Shown here piece by piece: positions 48,343-59,740 of a DNA stretch of 64,000 nt. The notes beneath the pieces were generated by a model. That model was not told the DNA's origin and ran no database searches. It saw only the letters and a program-made list of their open reading frames with translations. Source of the DNA: UBA7672 sp044224605 (GTDB lineage Bacteria > Pseudomonadota > Alphaproteobacteria > Caulobacterales > Hyphomonadaceae). The stretch covers positions 1 to 64,000 of the forward strand of contig JBGAKC010000006.1 of assembly GCA_044224605.1 (NCBI GenBank), read 5' to 3'. Numbering within the stretch: the stretch's first letter is position 1; each line of letters opens with the position of its first letter. Position numbers and translations under genes: made by a program.

Positions 48343-50418
48343 ATGCGCGACCCGGTCCTGTACCCTTTCTACAACGACCTCTCGAGCCTTCCCGGCGTCG
48401 GCCAGAAAGTGCGTCCGGTGCTCGCCCGCCTGATCGGCGGCGAGACATACCTCGACCTGCTCTTCCACCTCCCCACCAGCTGGATAGATCGCCGCAACCG
48501 CGCCTCGATCGACGCCCTCAAGGCCGGCGAGGTCTCGACCGTCACCGCCACCGTCGACCAGCTCACCCCCAGCCGCGGCAAGTGGCCGACCCGCGTGCGC
48601 CTGCGCGATGAAACGGGCTTCCTCACGCTGATCTATTTCCACGCCAACAAGCAGTGGCTCGAACGCACCTTCAAGGTCGGCGAAACCGTCATGGTCTCCG
48701 GCATGGTCGAGGATTATCAGGGCGGCCGCCAGATCACCCACCCCGACCACGTAATCAATCCCGACAAGGACGATGACCTTCCAGAAGTCGAACCCGTCTA
48801 CCCGATGACGGCGAACCTCACGCCGAAAGCACTCCGCAAGTTCATGGCCGCCGCGCTCGAAACGATCCCCGATCTCGACGAGTGGATCGACCCGCACCTG
48901 ATCAAGCGCAACAACTGGCCCGGCTTCAAGCAGGCCTTGCTCCGTCTCCATCAGCCCAAGGTCTACGACCCGGACGGCTTCGAGATCGCGCGCCAGCGCC
49001 TCGCCTACGATGAAGCACTCGCCCGCGAGATGGCGATGTGCCAGGCCCGCCTCGCCCGCGAACGTCGCCACGCCCGCGCCATCCCCCGCGCAGTAAGCGC
49101 CGAGCGCAATATCGTCGAGGCCCTTCCCTTCAAGCCCACGCGCTCCCAGATGGACGCCTACTCCGACGTCGCGATCGACATGGGCCGCCCCGTACCGATG
49201 CGCCGCATGATCCAGGGCGACGTCGGTTCGGGCAAGACGCTCGTCGCCGCGCTCGCCGCCGCACAGGTCGCTGCGAACGGCGGCGTCACCGCGCTGATGT
49301 CGCCCACCGAAGTCCTCGCGCGCCAGCAGGCCGAGGCCATCGGCAAATTCCTCGCCCCCATCGGGGTCCGAGTCGCAGCTCTCACCGGACGCGACAAAGG
49401 CGCCGCCCGCGACGCGATCCTCGAAGAGGTCCGCGCCGGAAAGATCCAGGTCCTCTCCGGCACGCAGGCGCTCTATCAGTCTGACGTCGACCTCCCCGAC
49501 CTCGCCCTGATCGTCATCGACGAACAGCACCGCTTTGGCGTCGCCGACCGCCTGAAGCTCGGCGCGAAGGGCGACAGCCCACATATGCTGGTGATGAGCG
49601 CCACCCCCATCCCCCGCACCATGGCGCTCGCCGTCCACGGCGATCTCGATATCTCGGTAATCCGCGAAAAGCCCGCCAACCGCCAGGAAGTCACCACCGC
49701 CGCCGTCCCCGACACCCGCATCGATGAAGTCATGTCCGCCGTCGCCCGTGCCGTCGAACGCGGCGAACGCGCCTTCTGGATCTGCCCCGCCGTGGATTCC
49801 GAAGACGCCGGCGACGCCTCCGCCATCGCCCGCCGCGATGTTCTCGCTGGCATCGTCAACGGCCCCGTCGCGATCGTCCACGGCCGCATGCCGGCGCCGG
49901 ATCGTGACAGCGCCCTCGACAAGCTTCGCACCGGCGAAGCCCGCGTCCTCGTCGCCACCACCGTGATCGAAGTCGGCGTCGACGTGCCCGAAGCCACGAT
50001 CATCGTGATCGAGCACGCCGAGAAGTTCGGCCTCGCCCAGCTCCATCAGTTGCGCGGCCGCGTTGGCCGTGGCGACAAGCCCTCAAGCTGCCTGCTGCTC
50101 TACCAGGTCCCACTCACCGAAAGCGGCAAGGAACGCCTCGACACGCTTCGCAAGACGACTGACGGTTTCGAGATTGCCGAAGCCGACTTCAGACTGCGCG
50201 GCCCCGGCGACCTATTGGGCCTCCGTCAGTCCGGCCTCCCCACCTTCCGCGTTCTTAGTCTGACGACCGACAGCAACCTCATTGAAACCGCACGTACGGA
50301 CGCCAAATCCATCCTTATGGCCGACCCGCATCTCGATGGCGCTCGCGGCCTCGCCGTCCGCCGCGCCCGCGACCTGTTTGCGCCGCGGATCGCCTCAATG
50401 GTTGCCGAAAGCGACTGA
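48343..50418 (+). CDS. recG: ATP-dependent DNA helicase RecG
   Basis: 691 residues from ATG 48343 (a longer frame to 48127 has no RecG-like sequence). The N-terminal wedge/OB domain (LPTSWIDRR..., VTATVDQLTPSRGKWPTRVRLRDETGFLTLIYFHANKQWLE) is followed by the helicase core: Walker A GDVGSGKT (about 291-298), DEQH box near 392, MSATPIPRT, VATTVIEVGVDVPEAT and QLRGRVGRG. It unwinds and remodels stalled replication forks and Holliday junctions. It converges with DUF502, a usual neighbour in alphaproteobacteria. Confidence 0.96.
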   Translation: MRDPVLYPFYNDLSSLPGVGQKVRPVLARLIGGETYLDLLFHLPTSWIDRRNRASIDALKAGEVSTVTATVDQLTPSRGKWPTRVRLRDETGFLTLIYFHANKQWLERTFKVGETVMVSGMVEDYQGGRQITHPDHVINPDKDDDLPEVEPVYPMTANLTPKALRKFMAAALETIPDLDEWIDPHLIKRNNWPGFKQALLRLHQPKVYDPDGFEIARQRLAYDEALAREMAMCQARLARERRHARAIPRAVSAERNIVEALPFKPTRSQMDAYSDVAIDMGRPVPMRRMIQGDVGSGKTLVAALAAAQVAANGGVTALMSPTEVLARQQAEAIGKFLAPIGVRVAALTGRDKGAARDAILEEVRAGKIQVLSGTQALYQSDVDLPDLALIVIDEQHRFGVADRLKLGAKGDSPHMLVMSATPIPRTMALAVHGDLDISVIREKPANRQEVTTAAVPDTRIDEVMSAVARAVERGERAFWICPAVDSEDAGDASAIARRDVLAGIVNGPVAIVHGRMPAPDRDSALDKLRTGEARVLVATTVIEVGVDVPEATIIVIEHAEKFGLAQLHQLRGRVGRGDKPSSCLLLYQVPLTESGKERLDTLRKTTDGFEIAEADFRLRGPGDLLGLRQSGLPTFRVLSLTTDSNLIETARTDAKSILMADPHLDGARGLAVRRARDLFAPRIASMVAESD

Positions 50419-51105
50419 CTACTTGCCGATCTGGTCTTGCTGACGCGCGTCGGGCGAAGGTTCCCGCAGGATGCCGAACGAGATCACCAGCTTCGCCGCC
50501 TTCTCGACTGACATGTCGAGCTTCACCAATCGCTCCGGGCTCACATAGACCAGCTGCCCCATCGCCGCGTTGGGCGAGGTCGGCACGAGCACACCGATCG
50601 CATCAGGCACGTTCTTGAGGATCTCGGGATCCGGCGTCGCATTGGTTACAAAGCCGATCACCCAGAGCCCCTTGCCCGGATATTCGATCAGCACCGTCTC
50701 CTTGAACGAGGAGGCATCGCTCGAGGCAAACGTCTCGATCACCTGCTTCAGCACCGCGTAGATCGACCGCACCAAGGGCACCCGCGAAACAATGCGCTCG
50801 CCCGTGCGAAGCATCCACCGCCCGAACAGGTTTGCAGCGAGCGCCCCGAGCACGGTGAGGCTCACCACCGCGATGATGATGCCCAGACCCGGCAGGCCAA
50901 ACTTGAGATAGGTCTCGGGGTTCCACTGCTCGGGAATCAGCGGTTTGATGTTCTCGTCCACGAACGAGATGAAGGTCCACACGATCCAGACCGTGATGCC
51001 GATCGGCGCGGCCACGACCACGCCGGCGAAGAACCAGTTGCGCAGGGTTGTCAGGGGGCCGCGCTTCTCCGGCGGCTTGGGCGCTGGCTGATTGGCGGTC
51101 GACAT
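50419..51105 (-). CDS. DUF502 family membrane protein
   Basis: 228 residues from ATG 51105 with a CCGGAGG ribosome site. Two transmembrane segments (22-48 and 72-97, LRNWFFAGVVVAAPIGITVWIVW and GLPGLGIIIAVVSLTVLGALAANLF) precede a soluble domain: SRVPLVRSIYAVLKQVIETF, VTNATPDPEIL, VLVPTSPNAAMGQLVYVSPERLVKLDMSVEKAAKLVIS. Role unknown; it occurs near recG and mfd in alphaproteobacteria. Stop immediately abuts the recG stop. Confidence 0.88.
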   Translation of the reverse strand: MSTANQPAPKPPEKRGPLTTLRNWFFAGVVVAAPIGITVWIVWTFISFVDENIKPLIPEQWNPETYLKFGLPGLGIIIAVVSLTVLGALAANLFGRWMLRTGERIVSRVPLVRSIYAVLKQVIETFASSDASSFKETVLIEYPGKGLWVIGFVTNATPDPEILKNVPDAIGVLVPTSPNAAMGQLVYVSPERLVKLDMSVEKAAKLVISFGILREPSPDARQQDQIGK

Positions 51106-51293
51106 CTGCAGTCCTCCGGGGTTCGCGCCCGGGCGGCGCGAGGCCCTTGTCGCGTGATTCCAGCGGCATGTGTCGTGAATATGGTTACGCGAGCATGCGG
51201 TTTCATGCCTCGCCTGCCTGCGGGCGCCCCATGGACGCGGCAAATCATTGCCGATAACGCTTTGGCCGGTATCACGGGGCTCCAAGACCTTTC

Positions 51294-52517
51294 ATGCTGG
51301 CGATGCTGAAAGACCCGAAAATCCGCCGGATCGTCCTCATCGCGGGCGCCGGCGTGATCGCGGCCGTCGTGGCCGGCGCGATCATCTTCCAGGACACCCT
51401 CTTCCGGATGTCGATCACCCCGCCGGGCCGCTTCGCGGAAGAAACGGCGCCGCCCCGGCCCGACTATGCGAAGCCCGACGCATGGGCGCTGAAACCGGCC
51501 CGCCTGCCGCCCGGCGGCTGGGAGAAGCCGTGGGGCATCGACATCTTCTTCATCCATCCGGGCTCGGCCTATTCGAATGCGGGATGGAACGCTCCAATCG
51601 ACAACCCCGAAGCGCTCGACCGCCTGAAGCAGAAAATCCTGCCGAACCACGCGGGCCCTTTCCTTCAGGCAGGACCGGTCTACGCGCCGCTCTACCGGCA
51701 GGCCTCGCTCCATGTGGAGATCAACGCCGGCAGTGAAGGCGATGGAGCGTTCGAGCTGGCTTATCAGGATGTGCTCCGCGCCTTTGATCACTACATCGCG
51801 ACCGACAACCGGCATCGCGGGATCATTCTCGCCGGCGTGGGACAAGGCGGCCTCTACGCGCAGCGGCTGCTGGCTGACCGCTTCCAGACCAATCCGCTGC
51901 AGGATCGCCTTGCAGCGGCCTACGTGATCGATGCCGCACTGCCCGCGGGCTTCCCTGGCAACGTCGTGAGCCAGAAGCTGTGCGTGACGAACGACCAGAT
52001 CCACTGTGTTGTCGGCTGGAAGGCGACCTTCGCCGGCGAGGATGCAATGCGGGTTCGCGAGCAATTGCCGGTCTGGACCGCCGACTGGAAGATCACGACC
52101 TCCAAGGGCAAGGCGTTGGCTTGCATCAACCCGCTGCGCTGGACGCCGGGCGATGAACTCTCGGCCCGCTCCGATCATCGTGGCGGCGTACGCGCAGACG
52201 GCGCGGCTGACCTCGAACCGAAGGTGGTCGAGCACGCAGTCTCGGCCCGCTGCAACAATGGCATACTTGAAGTCGAGCGGCCTTCCGCTCCGGAACTGCA
52301 GCCGGACAGCGGCCCGGGCGCTCAGTACAAGACGCCAGAGTTCAACCTGTTCTACGCCGACCTCGTCCCCAACCTCACGGGCCGCATGAACGCTGCCACG
52401 GCCTGGCTCGACGACATTGAGAACGCTCGCAAGCCGGCCGAGCCCCTACCGCCCACAATGACGCTGACCGAAGCGCCGATCTATAGGCCGGGTGGCGAGC
52501 CCGAACCGGCGCACTGA
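51294..52517 (+). CDS. DUF3089 alpha/beta-hydrolase-like protein without nucleophile
   Basis: 407 residues with an N-terminal signal anchor (10-32). The lumenal/periplasmic domain matches DUF3089: IDIFFIHPGSAYSNAGWNAPID near 82 and a hydrolase elbow position at 179-186. There the usual GHSQG reads GVGQGG (Gly181 to Gly186), so the nucleophilic Ser is replaced by Gly183. Catalysis is therefore doubtful and a binding role is possible. Divergent from the DUF502 gene. A terminator follows at 52525. Confidence 0.82.
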   Translation: MLAMLKDPKIRRIVLIAGAGVIAAVVAGAIIFQDTLFRMSITPPGRFAEETAPPRPDYAKPDAWALKPARLPPGGWEKPWGIDIFFIHPGSAYSNAGWNAPIDNPEALDRLKQKILPNHAGPFLQAGPVYAPLYRQASLHVEINAGSEGDGAFELAYQDVLRAFDHYIATDNRHRGIILAGVGQGGLYAQRLLADRFQTNPLQDRLAAAYVIDAALPAGFPGNVVSQKLCVTNDQIHCVVGWKATFAGEDAMRVREQLPVWTADWKITTSKGKALACINPLRWTPGDELSARSDHRGGVRADGAADLEPKVVEHAVSARCNNGILEVERPSAPELQPDSGPGAQYKTPEFNLFYADLVPNLTGRMNAATAWLDDIENARKPAEPLPPTMTLTEAPIYRPGGEPEPAH

Positions 52518-52524
52518 AAAGCAA

Positions 52525-52549
52525 AAGGGCAGCCCATAGGACTGCCCTT
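52525..52549. terminator. Terminator between convergent genes
   Basis: AAGGGCAG / CTGCCCTT with a nine-base loop, followed by CATC on the plus strand and by TTTTGCTTTTC on the minus strand. Confidence 0.75.
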
Positions 52550-52571
52550 CATCGCTCAACTCTAACTGATC

Positions 52572-53039
52572 TCAAACGTCAGCGGCTACCTTGGCCGAGA
52601 CGATCTTGCCCGGATTGCGCGGCGGCTCGCCTTTCGGCAGCGCGTCGACGGCTTCCATGCCGCTGACCACCTTGCCCCACACCGTATATTTCTTGTCGAG
52701 GAACGAGGCGTCATCGAAGCAGATGAAGAACTGACTGTTGGCCGAGTTAGGATTGTTCGAACGCGCCATCGAGCAGACGCCGCGCTGATGGCTGACATCA
52801 TTGAACTCCGCGCGCAGGTCATCCTTTTCGGAGCCGCCCATGCCTGTGCCGGTCGGATCGCCGCCCTGCGCCATGAAGCCGTCGATCACGCGATGGAACA
52901 CTACGCCATCATAGAAGCCCTCGCGCGCCAGCTCCTTGATGCGCTCGACATGTCCCGGCGCCTTGTCCGGCAGCAGCTGGATCGTCACTATTCCGGTGTC
53001 GAGCGTGAGGATCAGGGTGTTCTCTTTATCTGCGCTCAC
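52572..53039 (-). CDS. ppiB: Cytoplasmic cyclophilin-type peptidyl-prolyl isomerase
   Basis: 155 residues without signal peptide. Cyclophilin active-site residues are all visible: VVFHRVIDGFMAQGGD (Arg and the FMAQGG loop), SMARSNNPNSANSQFFICFDD and LDKKYTVWGKVVSGMEAVD. It catalyses cis/trans isomerisation of Xaa-Pro bonds in the cytoplasm. Its start overlaps the stop of the longer periplasmic cyclophilin by four bases, so the two are probably coupled. Minus strand operon continues from coaD/gyrA. Confidence 0.92.
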   Translation of the reverse strand: MSADKENTLILTLDTGIVTIQLLPDKAPGHVERIKELAREGFYDGVVFHRVIDGFMAQGGDPTGTGMGGSEKDDLRAEFNDVSHQRGVCSMARSNNPNSANSQFFICFDDASFLDKKYTVWGKVVSGMEAVDALPKGEPPRNPGKIVSAKVAADV

Positions 53040-53911
53040 GGGGTCGGCCTTTCTACGATGACGTCAACAGGGGGAAGCTCACAGGCCTGATATGGATCGC
53101 TTGCCTTGAGGGTGGCAAGGGTCGCTGCAAATTCAGGCCCGTCCGTGCGGCGCACATAGACCGTCGGACGTTTCTTTTCCGGAATATCGACGACGACTAT
53201 CGCCTTGGTCAGCTTGTCGGCCTGCGTAGGGGATGCAAATCGACCATCGGTCTCTTCCGGACCGGCCTTGATGCCGCGGATCACGTCCAGCCCGGTGAGC
53301 GCACGGCCCCAGACCGTATACTTGGCATCGAGCCCTTCGGGGCCAACACGCGGCTGACGCATGAGGAAGAACTGGGTGTCGGCGGAATTGGGATCGTCGG
53401 TGCGGGCCATCGAGGTGACGCCGGCGCAGTGCAGCGCCCAGGTCTTGGCGAGCGGGGGATCGGAGATCATCGCCGTCTCGTCCGGTTGGCCCTGCACGAG
53501 GAAGCCGTCGAGATAACCAAGCTTGTCGCCCTCGGCCGTCGAGCCGAACCACTGCACCTTCTGCTTGGTCGGATCACGCTGCCAGGTGAACTCGGCCTTC
53601 AGCATCGGATAGCGCGGATAGATCTGGTAGATCGCATAGACCTCGCCGCCCTGAGCCATGAAGTCGTCGATCACGCGATGGAAGGGCAGCTTGTCGTAGT
53701 TGGTGTCGCGCGTGATCTTCTTGACCTGCTCGACATGCTTGGGCGCGATGTCGGGGCGAAGCTCGATCAGCACTTCCTGCTTGTTGATTGTGAACTGCAG
53801 CATGTTCTCGGGATCGACCTTGCGCCAGTTTGCCGGATCATCCGCCGGACCGGCATAGGCCGCCGCCGCCACGGTCAGCGCCGCGGCCGCCATCAACACT
53901 TTCCGCAACAT
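53036..53911 (-). CDS. Exported cyclophilin-type peptidyl-prolyl isomerase
   Basis: 291 residues with a signal peptide (MLRKVLMAAAALTVAAAAYAG). The cyclophilin core is extended: LPFHRVIDDFMAQGGE near 76, then an insert of about 60 residues (YPRYPMLKAEFTWQRDPTKQKVQ...) before SMARTDDPNSADTQFFLMRQPR and AKYTVWGRALTGLD. The C-terminal 70 residues (after KAIVVVDIPEKKRP) are extra. Location periplasm, role likely outer-membrane protein or peptidoglycan-enzyme folding. Four-base overlap with the shorter ppi gene downstream. Confidence 0.9.
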   Translation of the reverse strand: MLRKVLMAAAALTVAAAAYAGPADDPANWRKVDPENMLQFTINKQEVLIELRPDIAPKHVEQVKKITRDTNYDKLPFHRVIDDFMAQGGEVYAIYQIYPRYPMLKAEFTWQRDPTKQKVQWFGSTAEGDKLGYLDGFLVQGQPDETAMISDPPLAKTWALHCAGVTSMARTDDPNSADTQFFLMRQPRVGPEGLDAKYTVWGRALTGLDVIRGIKAGPEETDGRFASPTQADKLTKAIVVVDIPEKKRPTVYVRRTDGPEFAATLATLKASDPYQACELPPVDVIVERPTP

Positions 53912-53913
53912 GC

Positions 53914-54462
53914 TTACCTGCCCTTTTTCGTTCCAAACTTCCCAAGCAGCTTCTCGTTGACTGCCGGAGGAACGAATAGATCGGCTTTGCCGCCGAGCCG
54001 CGCAATCTCTTTTACCAGTCGGGAAGACACGGCCTGGTGATGAGGATCGGCCATCAGAAAGACGGTCTCGATCTCGTCGTTCATCTGCTGGTTCATCGCA
54101 ACCATCTGGAATTCATACTCGAAATCCGAGACGGCCCGGAGACCGCGGATGATGACACTGGCCCCGCACTGCTCGGCAAAATGAATCAGCAAATTGTCGA
54201 ATGGCCGCGCCTCGATCTCCACGCCGTTGGCCAGCTTGCGGGCTTCGGCCATCACCATTTCGGTTCGCTCTTCGAGCGAGAACAGAGGGCCTTTGCCCTC
54301 GTTGATCGCGACCCCGATGATCAGCTTGTCAACCAGCTTCACGGCGCGGCCGATGATGTCGAGATGCCCGTTCGTGATCGGATCAAACGTTCCAGGATAA
54401 AGACCTATCCGCTTGACGCTTCGCCCGGCCAGCGGGGATCTGGCTGAGGCAGAGCCACGCAC
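53914..54462 (-). CDS. coaD: Phosphopantetheine adenylyltransferase
   Basis: 182 residues if read from GTG 54462. Core landmarks: RIGLYPGTFDPITNGHLDIIGRA (the HxGH nucleotide motif as TNGH), SVIIRGLRAVSDFEYEFQMVAMNQQM and FLMADPHHQAVSSRLVKEIARLGG. The family usually has about 165 residues and starts a few residues before the RIGLYPG strand, so 15-18 residues of this N-terminus are likely untranslated or the GTG is the real start; no better start codon exists. It makes dephospho-CoA in the CoA pathway. It follows gyrA, ten bases past its stop. Confidence 0.9.
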   Translation of the reverse strand: MRGSASARSPLAGRSVKRIGLYPGTFDPITNGHLDIIGRAVKLVDKLIIGVAINEGKGPLFSLEERTEMVMAEARKLANGVEIEARPFDNLLIHFAEQCGASVIIRGLRAVSDFEYEFQMVAMNQQMNDEIETVFLMADPHHQAVSSRLVKEIARLGGKADLFVPPAVNEKLLGKFGTKKGR

Positions 54463-54472
54463 GGGTCGCGGT

Positions 54473-57247
<2,775 letters not shown>

Positions 57248-57480
57248 GCAGAAAACGTCCGGAAAGAGGGCGGCGTCGCCGCCGGGATTCGAGACCTCCT
57301 TCTAGCTCATTTGCGCGCCGCCACACAAACGATTCAGGCGGTTGATCCACAGCCCTGAGACCCTGAATCAAAGGGGTTTTGAGTGATTTTCCGCTGCGAC
57401 ATCCAGACCGGTGATTTGGCGCCCTCAGAGCGGCTTTCCGGAGCCCGCTTCAGGTCCGCTAAGGCACTGTTCCGCGCCAC

Positions 57481-59619
57481 CTAGCCGAGCGTCCAGCGGA
57501 AGCTCAGCATCCCGATCACCTGCGACTTGCGAAGCTCCTGCTCAACCATCGCGATCGAGCCTGTGTCGCGCGGACCATCATAGACGAAGCGGTTGATCGT
57601 AAACCGATAGGGATCGAGGTTGTTGAGTTCGGCCCGCAGTGTGAAGTTCGTCGTCGGCTTGTACTCGATGAAGGACGAGAAGAAATTCTTGAGGCGCAGG
57701 CTCTGCACTTCCTCAAGCCGGTAGTAGTCCTCTTCCCAGCCGCCGAACCAACCGATGCCCCAGGTGAGCTTCTGCTCGGGCAGGTCCTGCCGGAAGTTGA
57801 CGTTGAGCGTCTGCGGGCGCTGGCCGGAGATGCGGCGCTTGTCGCCGGTCAGCGGATCCGTGACCTCCCCATTCTGCCACGTTCCCGTCGCTTTCAGTTC
57901 GCCGCCTTCGATGCCGAACGGCTTCAGCGGCAAGGTAAGCGTGAACTCCGCGACATCGTTCTTACCGTCACCGATGTTGCCGGGGCCGGCCACGAGGCGC
58001 TGGTCCGGGATGCCGTCATTGTTGGCGTCATCGGGAATCCCATCATTGTTGGCGTCGATCGGCGCGAGGAACGGGAACACGTCCACGACATCGGAAATGT
58101 CCTCGTGGCGAAGCGTCAGGACAAGAGCGCCGTTTTCCCAGAAGCGGTGCTCGATGGCGGCTTCGTAGATCCACGTCTTGTCTGGTTGCAGCTCGGCGTT
58201 GCCCGCGGTCAGAACGTTGGTGCTGAGGCTGACATTTGATGCGAAATCCTGGAAATTGAGCTGGCCAACCTGACGCTCGACACGCAGGCGCAGCTGGTCG
58301 TCATCGGTGGGCGACCATGTCGCGAGTAGGCGCGGCTTGGGATAGTTGAACGTGCGCTCGCGGTCGGTCTGACCGCTTTGCGTGATGGTCGAGCGCTCGT
58401 AGCGCAGGCCAGCTTCGAATGACAGTTTCGGGGAGGGCCGCCAGGTCCCCTGCACAAAGCCCTCGCCGCGCAGTTCCTCGACGCGGACGTCCGAAGCCGG
58501 CAACGGGATCGGGACGCCTTGGGACGTCAACGCCACCGATTGTTCTCGATAGTTGAACGCCACCTCGCCGCCGCCCTCGAACGAAAGCTCGGGCGAGTAT
58601 TTGTAGCGAAGCACGCCACGACCGATGGATTCACCGGCTTCCGCTTCAACGTGAAATGTCTGGACCAGGTCGCCGTCGCTGATGCCGTCGTCATCGACGT
58701 CGCAGAATCCTTCGCAGACTCCGACGCTGTTCCCCGCACCCTGCGCCGCCTTCGTCAGCACCAGCGCTTCCATCTCGAGACTGTCACTCAGCGGACGCGT
58801 ATAGTTCAGGCCGATCTCGCCGCGATCGTTGGCCGAACGATTGCGATAATGCTCCATCGTGACGTCGTTGTCGAAGAGGGTCTCGTCCTTGAACTCGTCC
58901 GTGCTGACCAGCAGGTTTGCGCTGAACGTGCCGTCGAATTGCGGGCCCTTGTAGTTGAGGCGCAGGCTGTGGACCGGGCCGTCGCCCTCGTTCTCGGCTC
59001 GCATCGTCTGCAGCAGCATGCCGTTCGCATCCCACCTGTAGCGCCAGCCAAAACCGACGGAGTCGTCGTACGAGATGCCGCGCGCCAGCGAGAGATCGAA
59101 CTGATGATCACCAGAGCGACGCGTCGCCTGATAGTTCCATCCAGGAATCGTGTGACCCGTCTGGGCGAAGGCGAAACCACGGGCGGAGAACACCTGCTGG
59201 AACGTGTCGACCTTCTTGCGGATGACGTTGGCGACGACCGTGCGGCCCTGCATGTCGATCCCCGGAGCGCCGCCACGGATGAGATCAATACGCTCGACCT
59301 GGTCAATCGTGACGCGGGCCAGTGTGTCGCTCAGCGAGTCAGTCTTGATCGTGGGTCGCTGGCCGTCGATCAGCACATTGCCTGCTGCGCCGGCGAAGCC
59401 GCGGACATTGTCGCCGCCATCGAACGAGAAACCCGGCAGGCGGTTGATCATGTCCATGGCCGTGTTCGGCCGCGCCGCCGCGAAATCGGCTGGCGTGTAC
59501 GAGATCACGCCATCCTTGATGACAGCTTCTGTCGGCTGGATCGTTTCCTGCGCCGCGGCCGGCATGGCGCTAGCCAGCGCCAGAATTGACGCGAAACTAA
59601 AAGAATAGTAGCTCGACAT
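57481..59619 (-). CDS. TonB-dependent outer membrane receptor
   Basis: 712 residues with signal peptide (SFASILALASAMPAAAQ). The plug domain (25-140) contains NTAMDMINRLPGFSFDGGDNVRGFAGAAGNVLIDGQRP and DQVERIDLIRGG; the rest forms a 22-strand barrel. Three Asp-rich DxDxDG motifs sit in extracellular-loop positions: DVDDDGISDGD (307-317) and a doubled ANNDGIPD (523-539). These resemble calcium-binding thrombospondin type 3 units. A Cys302/Cys306 pair precedes the first. No TonB box could be read with certainty. A palindrome (59668) lies 49 bases upstream. Substrate unknown. Confidence 0.88.
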   Translation of the reverse strand: MSSYYSFSFASILALASAMPAAAQETIQPTEAVIKDGVISYTPADFAAARPNTAMDMINRLPGFSFDGGDNVRGFAGAAGNVLIDGQRPTIKTDSLSDTLARVTIDQVERIDLIRGGAPGIDMQGRTVVANVIRKKVDTFQQVFSARGFAFAQTGHTIPGWNYQATRRSGDHQFDLSLARGISYDDSVGFGWRYRWDANGMLLQTMRAENEGDGPVHSLRLNYKGPQFDGTFSANLLVSTDEFKDETLFDNDVTMEHYRNRSANDRGEIGLNYTRPLSDSLEMEALVLTKAAQGAGNSVGVCEGFCDVDDDGISDGDLVQTFHVEAEAGESIGRGVLRYKYSPELSFEGGGEVAFNYREQSVALTSQGVPIPLPASDVRVEELRGEGFVQGTWRPSPKLSFEAGLRYERSTITQSGQTDRERTFNYPKPRLLATWSPTDDDQLRLRVERQVGQLNFQDFASNVSLSTNVLTAGNAELQPDKTWIYEAAIEHRFWENGALVLTLRHEDISDVVDVFPFLAPIDANNDGIPDDANNDGIPDQRLVAGPGNIGDGKNDVAEFTLTLPLKPFGIEGGELKATGTWQNGEVTDPLTGDKRRISGQRPQTLNVNFRQDLPEQKLTWGIGWFGGWEEDYYRLEEVQSLRLKNFFSSFIEYKPTTNFTLRAELNNLDPYRFTINRFVYDGPRDTGSIAMVEQELRKSQVIGMLSFRWTLG

Positions 59620-59667
59620 CCGGCAACTCCGCGCTCGGGCCGACTCTAATCGGCGCCCGACCCGGAT

Positions 59668-59684
59668 TTATCGATATTCGATAA
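59668..59684. promoter_or_regulatory. Palindrome upstream of the TonB-dependent receptor
   Basis: TTATCGA-TAT-TCGATAA, perfect seven-base arms with a three-base centre, 49-65 bases upstream of the receptor start on the minus strand: a good operator position. It does not fit Fur, RirA or Irr boxes as I know them. Confidence 0.55.
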
Positions 59685-59740
59685 GAGAATTCATCGCAAG
59701 CGCCCAATTAAGGTCATTTCTGGGCATTGAGCCTGCAGGC

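Noticed and set aside
48328..50046. Long minus-strand frame antisense to recG (about 572 residues)
   Set aside because: Asp/Gly/Val shadow composition; recG on the other strand is intact.
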